A stretch of DNA of 64,000 nucleotides from Paramecium sonneborni. Lineage: Eukaryota; Ciliophora; Oligohymenophorea; Peniculida; Parameciidae. The notes beneath the pieces are model-generated. The model saw nothing but the letters and a program-made list of their open reading frames with translations, searched no databases and had not been told where the DNA came from. The translations under genes and the position numbers were made by a program. Below are positions 51,120 to 60,997 of the stretch, in pieces (position 1 is the stretch's first letter; the number at the start of each line of letters is the position of its first letter). The stretch is taken from NCBI GenBank assembly GCA_905182985.1, contig CAJJDN010000050.1, positions 248,001-312,000 on the forward strand. Direction: 5' to 3'.

Positions 51120-52058
51120 AAATATTTTACTCAATTATTTATAATATTAATTATATTGAATAATCATGAATAATAAGTATAGATTTAATCTAATTTAGTC
51201 AATTCTTGAAATCCTAAAATTATAATCTGTAATTTGTATCTACAATATATATATATTAATATAATATGGTAATTTTAATCATTAAAAATTTTGGTGCATT
51301 CTAACTTTTACAACCCAAAAATCTTTCAATCAGTAAGATTCTCCAAATAAAAATTATACTTATAGAGAAAGCCTTTCAAAAATAAAATAAAAATCTAAAA
51401 AGCTACAAAAAATTAGGGATCTTTTATTATAATTGTAATTAATGAATAAATTGATCCAAAACTTTAAATAGAAAAATATGAAAATCCAAATTAGATAAAA
51501 AAGATTAATTTAAATTAAATATGAGAAACTTTAGTTCATGAAGATTGCAATATACATTACAATAATAAGAACCAAAACCTATTAATTACAATAATAATAG
51601 TATATTTTCTATGTAGAAAATTTAAATTGCTCATATGAAAAAGTATTATTATTAATATCATATTAATTATAGTTTAATAAATTATGTTAAGTTTTTATTT
51701 ATCTTCTTCTGTTTTTTATAATAAAAAAGCATATAAAACTTTTGATTGTTTTTGAATCAATTATAATTTCAAATCAAGAATGATAATAGTAAAATAATTA
51801 ATTCTAGTAGATTATCAATTTGCATTATTAATATAGTTTTTTAAAGTGTTATATAAATAAATTAAGAACAAAAATATGTAAGTTTAATAAAAGAACTTTA
51901 ACTTAAGTGGATGGAATGATCATTAAGAATAGCAATTTAGTTGTATAATGTATTTTTCTTTATACTTTTTGATTAAAATTTATATATAATTTTCAGAGAA
52001 TAAATACAAAAATTTAAATAATTCAAAACATTAAAAATATTTTTATTTTTTTTTAATT
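51120..52058. other. 939-bp gap with one doubtful ORF (51442-51783)
   Basis: No clear gene. On the plus strand ATG 51442 opens 113 codons (begins MNKLIQNFKQKNMKIQIRQK) and ends in a hydrophobic segment around VFIYLLLFFIIKKHIKLLIV before TGA 51781-51783. Another frame over the same bases reads PKLQIEKYENPNQIKKINLN, one TGA, then ETLVHEDCNIHYNNKNQNLL, which looks more like a real protein with a premature stop. I cannot choose; either a small membrane protein or a relic. The rest is A/T-rich without features. Confidence 0.35.
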
Positions 52059-52456
52059 ATGAATCCCGCCTAAACAATTGCTTAACAATTCCTTTAACAA
52101 TACTATTAGACTTTAATGACTAATAAAATGGGATTAATCTAATTTTATACTGATGCTTCTCATATGACTTATGGTATTTGTTTTGGATTTATTATTTTAA
52201 AGGTGGATAATAACATGATGGCTTAAAATAAATAAATGAGAAATTAGAATCATTGGCCTTCTAAAAAATAGTTTATAAAATTGATGATATGGATGTTTAA
52301 CCAGGAGCATTGGAGAATTCTTTATTCATTTTTGTCACTGGATAATTGTAGATGGATGATGCTGAGACATACAAATTCTCATAAAGTTTTTAAATTCTTC
52401 CAAATGGCTAAGGAGGTTTATACGTGCATAATGATATCTTCAGATTAGTTTATTGA
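52059..52456 (+). CDS. NTF2: nuclear transport factor 2 (RanGDP importer)
   Basis: 122 aa after removing one 29-nt intron (near 52170); the usual length is about 124. NTF2 carries RanGDP into the nucleus and binds FxFG nucleoporins. Start MNPAQTIAQQFLQQYYQTLM matches the family helix (FV..YY..FD..R). Then GLIQFYTDASHMTYGG (L..LY.d.S.mt.EG), LESLAFQKIVYKIDDMDVQP (LQSLPF.KI.H.I...D.QP), VTGQLQMDDAETYKFSQSFQ (V.G.L..DDD....F.Q.F) and a final YVHNDIFRLVY, the invariant NDIFRL end. All hallmark residues are present. Confidence 0.96.
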
Positions 52457-52482
52457 TTTATTAATAATAAAAATTATTAAAA

Positions 52483-52997
52483 ATGGGATTCGAAGATTAG
52501 ATTCCACCCGTTCCTAATAGAGATCAAGAAAAGAGATATATTGCTACAGTTGAAAAGTCCTTTTATGATCAACCACTCTATAAATTTTATATGAATGAAG
52601 CCTTGAGAGAAAGAAAAATGGATTATGCTGATAAATTAAATACATACAAATATGAATGGATTCTTAACTTTGCTGCTTCTGGACTTGTGTTCAGCTTGTT
52701 ATATGTAATATAATATAATATTAAATCAGTTTATCCCTGTTTCATATTTTTACAGATAAACAACAACTGGTGTACCTACATACTATCAGTATTTATATAA
52801 ATTTCATTTTTAGACCAAAGAATAAAGCTGTCTTTAAATAAGGATATTTGCAAAATCAAAATTGGAAAAGATTTAAATTATATTCTTTCCTTGTTGTTGG
52901 ATCAGCATTCATATTTGCTCATACTTATACAGATAGATCATAAATTCATGATGAATATTACAATAATGTTGGTGTCATCAAACCAAAGTTTGAATGA
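52483..52997 (+). CDS. two-span small membrane protein, 154 aa, unknown
   Basis: Two 25-nt introns leave 155 codons. It begins MGFEDQIPPVPNRDQEKRYI. Hydrophobic segments: WILNFAASGLVFSLLYFIPV and FKLYSFLVVGSAFIFAHTYT, with a basic loop (YYQPKNKAVFKQGYLQNQNW) between and a tail DEYYNNVGVIKPKFE. The size and two-helix topology recall small mitochondrial inner-membrane or complex I accessory subunits, but no motif decides this. It starts 26 bases after the NTF2 stop on the same strand. Confidence 0.7.
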
Positions 52998-53367
52998 TAT
53001 AAATAGATAAATATAAAAAATTAAATTATAATAATAACAATCAAATTTTAGCATTTTATTATTATAATAAAGATAGTATTAAGATAATGAATAATATGAT
53101 AAATTATATTATCTTCAAACCTACTTTGTTTTAGAATTTATTTAATTTATTTTTAATATATTAACAATTTTATGTTTAATATTTAGAACCATTATAAAAA
53201 TGAGCATATATTTAAAGAATTATCTATCTCACTATAAATTATTAAAATTTATTGACTACATAAATTTAATCAACAGACATTATAAAAATTCTATAAATTT
53301 GAATATATGATAGTATTTTAGAATTTATAAAATTTAACAAATTCAGAACTATGTTATATATTATATT
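52998..53367. other. 370-bp convergent gap, nothing found
   Basis: Gap between the two convergent stops. A/T-rich with no supported ORF, RNA or repeat. Confidence 0.5.
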
Positions 53368-54168
53368 TCACACAAATTCATTATTAGTTTCTGGTATTTA
53401 CATTTCCATAGAATTACCTTCGATCGGCATAGGATTCATCCCATAAATATAACTATTAAGTCTTCCCAATAATCTATTTTATGGTTAGAGATGTTGAGGT
53501 AACTCACTTCTTTCACAAATTGGAGGAGGATCAAATTTCATAATTCTTTTCAACATATCCTTCCATGATTCCCTTGGATCAACAACTGGATCATTATAAA
53601 TTCTACCTAAATTAGTATTATAAAATTGCTTACCTATAGGCTTAGTTGTGAAATCACCAACATTTTAAGGCATGATAGATTGTTATAATGATTATAGAAA
53701 TACTTCATAATTTACATATCTCCATTGTTTAATTGTTCTAATTAATTCATAGCTAGATGATTCTTAAATCAATTTATCAAATTCATAAATAATATATGCA
53801 GAATCATAGTTTCCTAATAATATAGCATAATCTAATGCTGTAAATCCTTCTCTTGATCTTTTTGAGATATCTGCATGAAATCTCAATAAGGTACAACAAA
53901 TATTTGCATGATCTCTTTTAGCAGCCCACATTAAAGGAGTCAAACCATCTTTATCTGGTATATCTGGATTTGCTCCTCCTTCACATAATAACATAACCAT
54001 ATCTAAACATCCTCTCCACGATGTTCTTGCTAATGGAGTTATATTTCCTGCAGGATACAAAATAGTATTCAATAACTCTGGAAATTCTTTCAAAACTTAT
54101 TTTGTATTTTCAATATTATCTGTTTCTATTGCTTTTTAAAGCAACTTTTATGCTTAAGTAGCACCCAT
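53368..54168 (-). CDS. ankyrin-repeat protein, 266 aa
   Basis: Intronless, 267 codons from ATG 54168 to TGA 53368-53370. Residues 5-130 form about four ankyrin repeats: AQKLLQKAIETDNIENTKQV, GNITPLARTSWRGCLDMVML, GANPDIPDKDGLTPLMWAAK, HADISKRSREGFTALDYAIL. The C-terminal half is not repeated (VDPRESWKDMLKRIMKFDPP) and ends near PIEGNSMEMQIPETNNEFV. It probably serves as a protein-binding adaptor; no catalytic or zinc-finger domain is present. Confidence 0.88.
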
Positions 54169-54459
54169 GATTATTTAATATCAAGTATTTAATTTAAAAT
54201 ATTATCTATAAAAATAAGAATCATCAATTTTCAACTCATTCTTTTATTCTAAATTAATAATATTTTAATATCCATCTTAATAATACATTTATATTCCATT
54301 TATATACATTAAAACTATTTTTAGTTATAAATAGAAATATTAGTGATTTATTTATTTTGTACTTAATTAGGAGTATTTTCTTTTTGAATTAGATATTTAT
54401 TAAAATCTTATATAATTAGTTTTTGTATAGGTATGAAAATATAGATATTAAAAACGAAA

Positions 54460-56442
54460 TCAATTTTTAGGGTATCTTAATTCGTTGTCTGGAATGAAAT
54501 GAACAAAAATTTTAGGTTAGAATTCATTAAAGTATTCAGGTCCTTTAGAAAAATCATTACCTAAAGCATATGCAAGCATGGAACCATCAGGACTCATTTT
54601 TGCACAAACAATAGGATTACAATTGAATTAAAATGTTCTTATTTTATTTCTTACATTAATATCCCAAAAGATCATTTAACCTTCTCCTCCAGCAGTCATG
54701 AGAAAGAAGTTATTCTTGACATTCATTTATATACAATTAACAGGAAAGAAATAGTTTTAAATTTTTCCTTTTTGATTATCTTCAACCTATAAAATATAAA
54801 AATAAATAATTACTTTGTGAGCTTTAAAGGTCATAATAGACTTTAATGAAAATTCTGTAGGCATACCTTATGTAGATTTGGTTATGATATTAGTTTAATG
54901 TCCTCTTCCATCAATAGAACCTAATGTAAATCCATCTCTTGCTGGAAATATTGCAATAGAGGTTAATTATGAATATGTACCAAGAGGTGAATCAATATAT
55001 TAAAATCTTCCTGGTAATTATTAAATTTCATTTAAATTAATGATTGTTAATTTTTCAGTTGCAAATCCAATTACTAATAATGGGAAATTACAATCAGAAA
55101 CAAGTGGTTTATGTTAAAATTGACATTAAAATCTTGGCTAACCAGGAGCTCTAACATCCCACATTTTTAAAGATTAATCAGCAGAAATAGATAATATCAT
55201 TTATGCTGATTCTATCCAATAAACAGATATTATTAAAGCTTGATGTTATCCTATGGGAACAATTTAACCAGAATTTACATCAATAACTCTAACTGTATGA
55301 TCAAATCCACAACCAATAAATATTTATGATAAATCTCCTTTAGCATCCATACAAATTATTGGATTTTGAACTTATCCTACAGCACCATCAACTTAGAAAG
55401 ATCTTCTTTCAAAAAGTTCTCTTTTATATGAGCTCTGTTGAATTTCTAAAATTCTGACTTTTCCATCCCATGAAGAGATTACTAAAAAATTTGGTAATGT
55501 TGTTGTTCCCCAACATATAGCTGATACAGAATCTTCTAATCTAATTCTTTATTCTAAAGTAGCATCATTTACTGAATCATCAACACCTCCAGGTATAACA
55601 ATTTAATTTCCTGTTTAAGTTTACTATCCTAATCCTCCTCCTCCAAATCCTAGACCACTTTATACTTATTATTAAGGTTATTATTAACCAAAAAGAGCTG
55701 TTCCTCCAAATCCTGGAGTTGCTGTTTATTATTGTCCAAATCCAAATCCAGTTTATTATGGCTATTAAGGTGTTTATCCAAATAAACCTCCTTATTATCC
55801 ATATGGTTAAGAAGCAGGAGCTGAAGCTCCAAATAATCCTGTTGCTGGTTATTAAGTTTGTTATTATTATTATTATTATTATCCAAATAAAGATGGCTAT
55901 TATTATTATTATCCAAATAATCCTCCGCTTTAAGGTGCTTATCCAAATAAACTTCCTGTTTATTATGGTTATTAACCCATCAATCCTGGTTATTATCCAA
56001 ATCCATTTCCAAGACCACCTCCACTTAATCCTGTTCCTAATCCTCCAAAAGTTGGAGCCTATTATCCTAATACTGGAGGTTAACCTAATCCTCCTCCTGT
56101 TGTTCCAAATGTACTTGAAGTTTATTATTAAAGTCCTAATCCTCCTCCTAGTCCTCCACCAAGTCCTCCACCTAGTCCTCCTCCAAGATTTCCACCTAAT
56201 CCTCCTTATGTCATTTAACCACCCATCATACCACCAAATCCAGGTTATCCTTATTAACCTTAACCTTATCCAAATAAACCTTATTATGGAGCTGTATTCC
56301 CAAATAATCCTCCTTATGGTGCACCAAATGTAGATTACTATGTTTGACCTTAATTGTCTTAAATTATATTACCTAGTATTCCTCCTATTCCTCCTGTTGA
56401 TTAACTTGGATTTTGGTTCCCAAATATACCACCTGTAAACAT
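54460..56442 (-). CDS. RAE1: GLFG-repeat nucleoporin domain fused to RAE1/GLE2 beta-propeller
   Basis: About 651 aa (one 27-nt intron near 54785; a possible 24-nt intron at 56349-56372 without a stop is optional). Residues 1-290 are Q/G-rich with GLFG, LFGQ and FGFGQ repeats, the phase-forming FG type of Nup98/Nup116: MFTGGIFGNQNPSQ, GGLFGNTAP, TGLFGASAP. The WD40 part follows and matches RAE1: TTLPNFLVISSWDGKVRILE, ADQSLKMWDVRAPGQP, FTLGSIDGRG, GGEGQMIFWDINVRNKIRT, and MLAYALGNDFSKGPEYFNE (RAE1 FAYA..YDWSKGHEFYN). RAE1 normally binds a GLEBS motif of Nup98 for mRNA export; here both parts are in one chain. A plus-strand proline-rich ORF over the same bases is its shadow. Confidence 0.93.
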
Positions 56443-56748
56443 TATGAATTTAAATTATTTAAATATTTAATACAAAATACAATGTTAAATTTAATTATCT
56501 TCAAAATCAATAGATTTTATCAATACATTCATATTTTACAAATTCATCATTATCTAATCAAAATCTTATAGATTATCGAAATTATTACCATTTATTTTTA
56601 ATCAATAACTTCTAAAAATTTAGTTCTAAATTTTATTTTTTAAAAAATAAGAGATCTAGAATTCATTAATTTTTATATAAATGTTTATAATATCAATTCT
56701 ATGCTGCAATTATTTTTAACTTATTATTTTTTCAAATAAATATTTTTA
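56443..56748. other. 306-bp divergent gap, nothing found
   Basis: Promoter space for the RAE1 fusion and the EF-hand gene. A/T-rich; no element stands out. Confidence 0.5.
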
Positions 56749-57729
56749 ATGACATAAGCCTAACCTTTTATACCTCTTGCTGTTGATGAAAATAAACAAT
56801 ATGATCTCAAAAATATACTCCAAAAATAAATCAAATCACTTACTCCTGAAGAATATCATTTTTTTAGTTTCTTAATTGCTACCAATCATGTTTTTGAACA
56901 ATTAACAAATTGTTAAAACAAATTAAATAATGATCCAACTTTTAGTTTATGGAAACTTTTCGAATTTTTTGATGTTAATGGAGATAGAAAATTACAATTA
57001 GAAGATTTCATTATCACATTACAAAAGTTAGATATTCTTCTTAAAAGAGAAGAAATAGAATCTCTATTCTCAACTTTAGGTGGAGAAGATGATAATATCA
57101 TTTCATATGCAGAATTTGCTAATTTATTCAAATTTTCTACCACACCATAATGGAGATAATCTAAAACATAATAGGAAGGAATTTTGAATTAGGATCAATA
57201 AAAATTAGTCCATTAAATTTTTAGTTTGTATGCAAAAATTGAAAGAAGTGTTTTATACCTAAGAACACAAATAGGAAATGATATTCAATTGCTTGAAGAC
57301 TTTTTTAGAAAATTGGATTAGAAATAAAAAGGATATTTAATATACAATGACTTTGTAATTTATATCAAATCTAAAGGAGTTCAAATTAAAGGCAATGATT
57401 ATTATAGAGTATTCTTTATGCTATAGTAATATAAATCAGGTAGAATTAGTTTTAATGAGTTTTTAAAAAAATTTTCAACTAGAGAAGCTTATTAAAATTA
57501 TTTGCAATAATTAGATATATTGATTCATCCCCCCTAACTAGCTACAAGATAATCAATTGAATAATAACCTGCTCTTTAATAAAAAGTTGATAGTATGACT
57601 AATTTAGATAATAAACAAAATTAATAGAATGAAATGTCAAAAATATCTTAATAATCCAGGTTTTCTTAAGATCTTGATGACTCAATCAGATTACCAGGAT
57701 ATACTAGATATGTATTTGGTAATAATTGA
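56749..57729 (+). CDS. EF-hand protein, 326 aa
   Basis: Intronless, 327 codons. A helical N-terminal part (TPEEYHFFSFLIATNHVFEQ) is followed by an EF-hand with good ligands DVNGDRKLQLEDF and a second degenerate loop (GGEDDNIISYAEF). In the second half, LDQKQKGYLIYNDF and QQYKSGRISFNEF look like a further degenerate pair. The tail is Q/S-rich and disordered (SQDLDDSIRLPGYTRYVFG). It is a likely calcium sensor with one or two working sites. The family is not assigned further. Confidence 0.8.
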
Positions 57730-58206
57730 AACATAAATTTAATTTACAAAATTTATTAATTAAATATTTCTATATAAAGCTTAATTATAATATGATTAAA
57801 TAAAATAAAATTATTAATATTTTTAAGTACTCTTATATATTGATAGTAAGTTATTAATGAGTATTCTACATAAGGACCAAAAAACTAAAATTTAACGATA
57901 AAAATTAATGCATTTTTAGCTTGGTTTATTATAAAAATAATCAAAGATTACTTATGCAGAAATAAAAATAAATTCTTTTAATATTAAAGAATGTAATTTT
58001 AATTACAGATTAAATATAGACATTTCTTTAAGCTCTAATGATTAATCTATTCAAATTTAAAATTTTTGATATAAAGATTTGCATAAATAATTTAGTAAAG
58101 CTATTAATGATTTGGTATTTATTCAAATGATATTGAAAATCCACTTCTCAATGAATTAAATTTGAAAATAATTTTAGTTTACTTTAAAATTTTTATTTAT
58201 TTATAA
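57730..58206. other. 477-bp gap with one doubtful small ORF (57857-58069)
   Basis: ATG 57857 opens 70 codons to TGA 58067-58069 (MSILHKDQKTKIQRQKLMHF, then YAEIKINSFNIKECNFNYRL). It could be a small protein or chance. The rest is A/T-rich. Confidence 0.3.
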
Positions 58207-59704
58207 ATGAACTCAGTATCAACTAACACATCATTTACGGATGTGAGAATTGTGAAAATTTACTTTAAGATTCATTACATAACATAATTTGGATAGGCAC
58301 TTTATTTATGTGGTGACGATGAATCTTTAGGAAATTGGGATCCGTGTAAGGCACTACGTTTGTAATGGAATTAGGTAAATAAAATTGAAAATAAAAGAAT
58401 AATGAATGGACGATTTGTATAAAATTACCTCGAGTCGGTCGAAAATATGAGTACAAATTCATAGTGAACGATTATTCTGAGCCTTCCATTCACAAAGCTT
58501 TTTGGGAACCTGGTGAAAATCGTATTATTACAAAGCATTTGCTTCTAAATGGAAAGAAGAGCGAGTACTTCAATTGTAATACAGTTTTAATATTATTCTA
58601 GAGGAATTTTGGGGATATAGAACTATAAAACTAAAACTTAATCACAATTTACAACCTAAAGAACGAATGATGATAATAGGATCTATTCCTGAGATTGGTT
58701 CTTGGATATCACCTGTACTTATGAAATAACAATTGAAAATTGATATTTGTAATATATCAATATAATTTTTCTAGTAACCCAAGAACCAATACAATAATGG
58801 TCTATATCATTTATTGTAAATCCCTTAAACTTTTTCTTTCGTTATTATTATGTAATTAGAAATGATGAAACAGGAAATATGATATGGGAACGTGGCAATG
58901 GACGTTACTTAAAAACTGCAGATTTGTCTTCAATAAGGTAGGTATTAGATTAGTATGATCATCATCCAATTAAAGTGAAAACATAAATATACTCAGCTTT
59001 TTAAGCAAAATAAATTCATAAAAATGGATCTTTCTCATCTTCAACAATACCAAAAACTAAGATCAAATAAAATAATTAAGGATACTCTTTTGCTGATAAA
59101 GAGCCTTCTTTTTTTTATTATGAAGAATTTGGAAGATTAAATAAATTAGATTGGAATTTTGTTGTATAATTCTAAACTTATGAAATAAATGAGAATATTA
59201 TAATTGGACCTTACCCATAAAATGAAAAAGATATTCTTTACTTAAAGTAAAAGTAGGTGAGAGCAGTTCTTAATCTCTAAACTCGACTTGATATGTTCCA
59301 TAGAGGAGTTAATTGGGAATAAATTGTCGAAGCTTATAAAAGACATAATATTGTGATGAAGAATTATTAAATTTTTGATATGGATGCAAAAGATTTCGAA
59401 AAAAAATCTAATAAAGCAGTTTAAATTCTTAAAAAATTAATCAATGAATATGAATATGTTTATGTTCATTGTACAGCAGGAATAGGAAGAGCCCCATCTA
59501 TCATTGTTCTATATTTAGCTTCAATTCTTTAATATGATTTAAAAGAAGCTATAGAATTTGTAAAATAAAAAAGGCAGCAATTTTACATCAATTATTGTAA
59601 TACTTCTCATAAAATATTATATAGCAATGCTAAAAAGATCATTACAAAAAACGCTTGTATTTAATCATGGATTAGGTTATTAAGATTTAACTTAAACACT
59701 TTGA
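58207..59704 (+). CDS. glucan phosphatase, two CBM20 domains plus dual-specificity phosphatase (laforin/SEX4-like)
   Basis: 464 aa; introns of 23, 26, 26 and 28 nt leave 465 codons. It removes phosphate from glycogen or amylopectin-like storage glucan. CBM20-1, residues 10-110: LYLCGDDESLGNWDPCKALR and GRKYEYKFIVNDY with W and N ligands. CBM20-2: MMIIGSIPEIGSWISPVLMK and YYVIRNDETGNMIWERG. The phosphatase has NIIIGPYPQNEKDILYLKQK, general acid region FDMDAKDFEKK, and loop VHCTAGIGRAPSI; the CTAGxGRAP form is that of plant SEX4 rather than laforin (HCNAGVGRS). The last intron could be 19 or 28 nt; both reach the same stop. Confidence 0.92.
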
Positions 59705-59993
59705 GATTGAATAAAGCCTTTGTTGTATAATTTATTAATTTCATTAATAAATAATTAATGCGTTTTTATATAATATCTACATCAACATTAATTAAATATA
59801 TAAATATCATAATTCTTTATTATCTGACAGTTTGAAATATCGAAAATTACGATTTTTTTATAGATAATTACTCATCAAAATAAATTTCTACACTTTCCAA
59901 TTAGATCATTCTCTTAATTAATTCTCAATTAATTTAATTGCATTTTAATTTTCTCAGTTATCCTTTGTCATTGATCCTCATATTATTTCTGAT

Positions 59994-60430
59994 ATGAATT
60001 TTCAAGGAAATAAAAATTTTTGATAATGCTATTAGAAAAGATCTTTCTTAAAAAGTATTATCAGGAACGATAAATCTATCTTAAAAAATTGAACACTTAA
60101 AAAATATATTAAAATTGCAATTTTAAGCATAAATTATTACACAAGAAACTTATGTAACAACCCATCATTTTCATTTTAGAGTTCATTGTGTAGAATCTGT
60201 TGAAATAAAATAAATAATAACACTAGCATCAGATATTATTATTGAAGCATTTAAAACTAATAAACTTATGCTAATATTACAATAATATTATTGAATCTCA
60301 ACATGTAAATATAAAATTAAGATTGAAATTCATAACTCTTTAATATGAATTAAAATTACCTAGCTAAATTTTAATCTAAATTATTCTTGAATAACTATTT
60401 ATCGATGTAAAATTGCAATAATTTTTGTGA
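59994..60430 (+). pseudogene. short coding relic with two one-base frameshifts
   Basis: It reads MNFQGNKNF, then a TGA. Skipping one T restores DNAIRKDLSQKVLSGTINLS and HHFHFRVHCVESVEIKQIIT. A second one-base shift near 60276 is needed to continue as YYNNIIESQHVNIKLRLKFI to TGA 60428-60430. No GT...AG intron fits either point. It is protein-like throughout; the family is unknown. The 289 bases before it (59705-59993) hold an open frame that may be its upstream part. Confidence 0.5.
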
Positions 60431-60773
60431 GAATTTCGAGCAAATTTGCAGCCATTGGAAGTTAAAAATTATTTTTTCAAATATTTATAACTCCAATCTA
60501 TATTTATATAACTTGTTATAAATTTATAATTAAATTTTGAATATTGAAATAATAAATTAATAAATGTTCTAAAATGGTACTTTTTTTTAACATACTTAAA
60601 TTTAGTCAATGATTTAAAATTAAATATTTAATTTAGGCCTAATTTTTAAATTTTTTATAATTAAATAAAATATCCTTCATTTGATTGAATACAATCTATA
60701 AATTATTGATTTAGAATTTTGAAAAATAATTGATAAACATTTTTGAAATTAAATTAACGGATTTATTAGTTGA

Positions 60774-60982
60774 TATACTAATTATCCAACATTATTTAGT
60801 TATAAAAATATTCGTGATTCTGTTTAAATAAAAACTAAGTCGTTTTAGTAGTTTGAAATAGATTATGATAACTTAAATTAAATTTAGTCATTCTTAAGTG
60901 ATGCTCAAATAAAACAATTAAGGACATTTCCTAACCCAAAGTTATTGAAAAAAATAACCATATAATTTTTAAATGTATATTA
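60774..60982 (+). pseudogene. coding relic without start codon
   Basis: The plus frame reads YPTLFSYKNIRDSVQIKTKS, FEIDYDNLNQIQSFLSDAQI and LRTFPNPKLLKKITIQFLN, protein-like, but has no ATG after the preceding TGA (60771) and no family match. It then drifts into A/T sequence overlapping the 3' end of the next minus gene. With 60431-60773, which holds nothing, this fills the gap. Confidence 0.4.
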
Positions 60983-60997
60983 AATAACTCTATATAA

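Noticed and set aside
55719..56333. Plus-strand proline/tyrosine-rich ORF
   Set aside because: It is the exact complement of the GLFG repeat domain on the minus strand; the minus frame continues into a clear RAE1 propeller.
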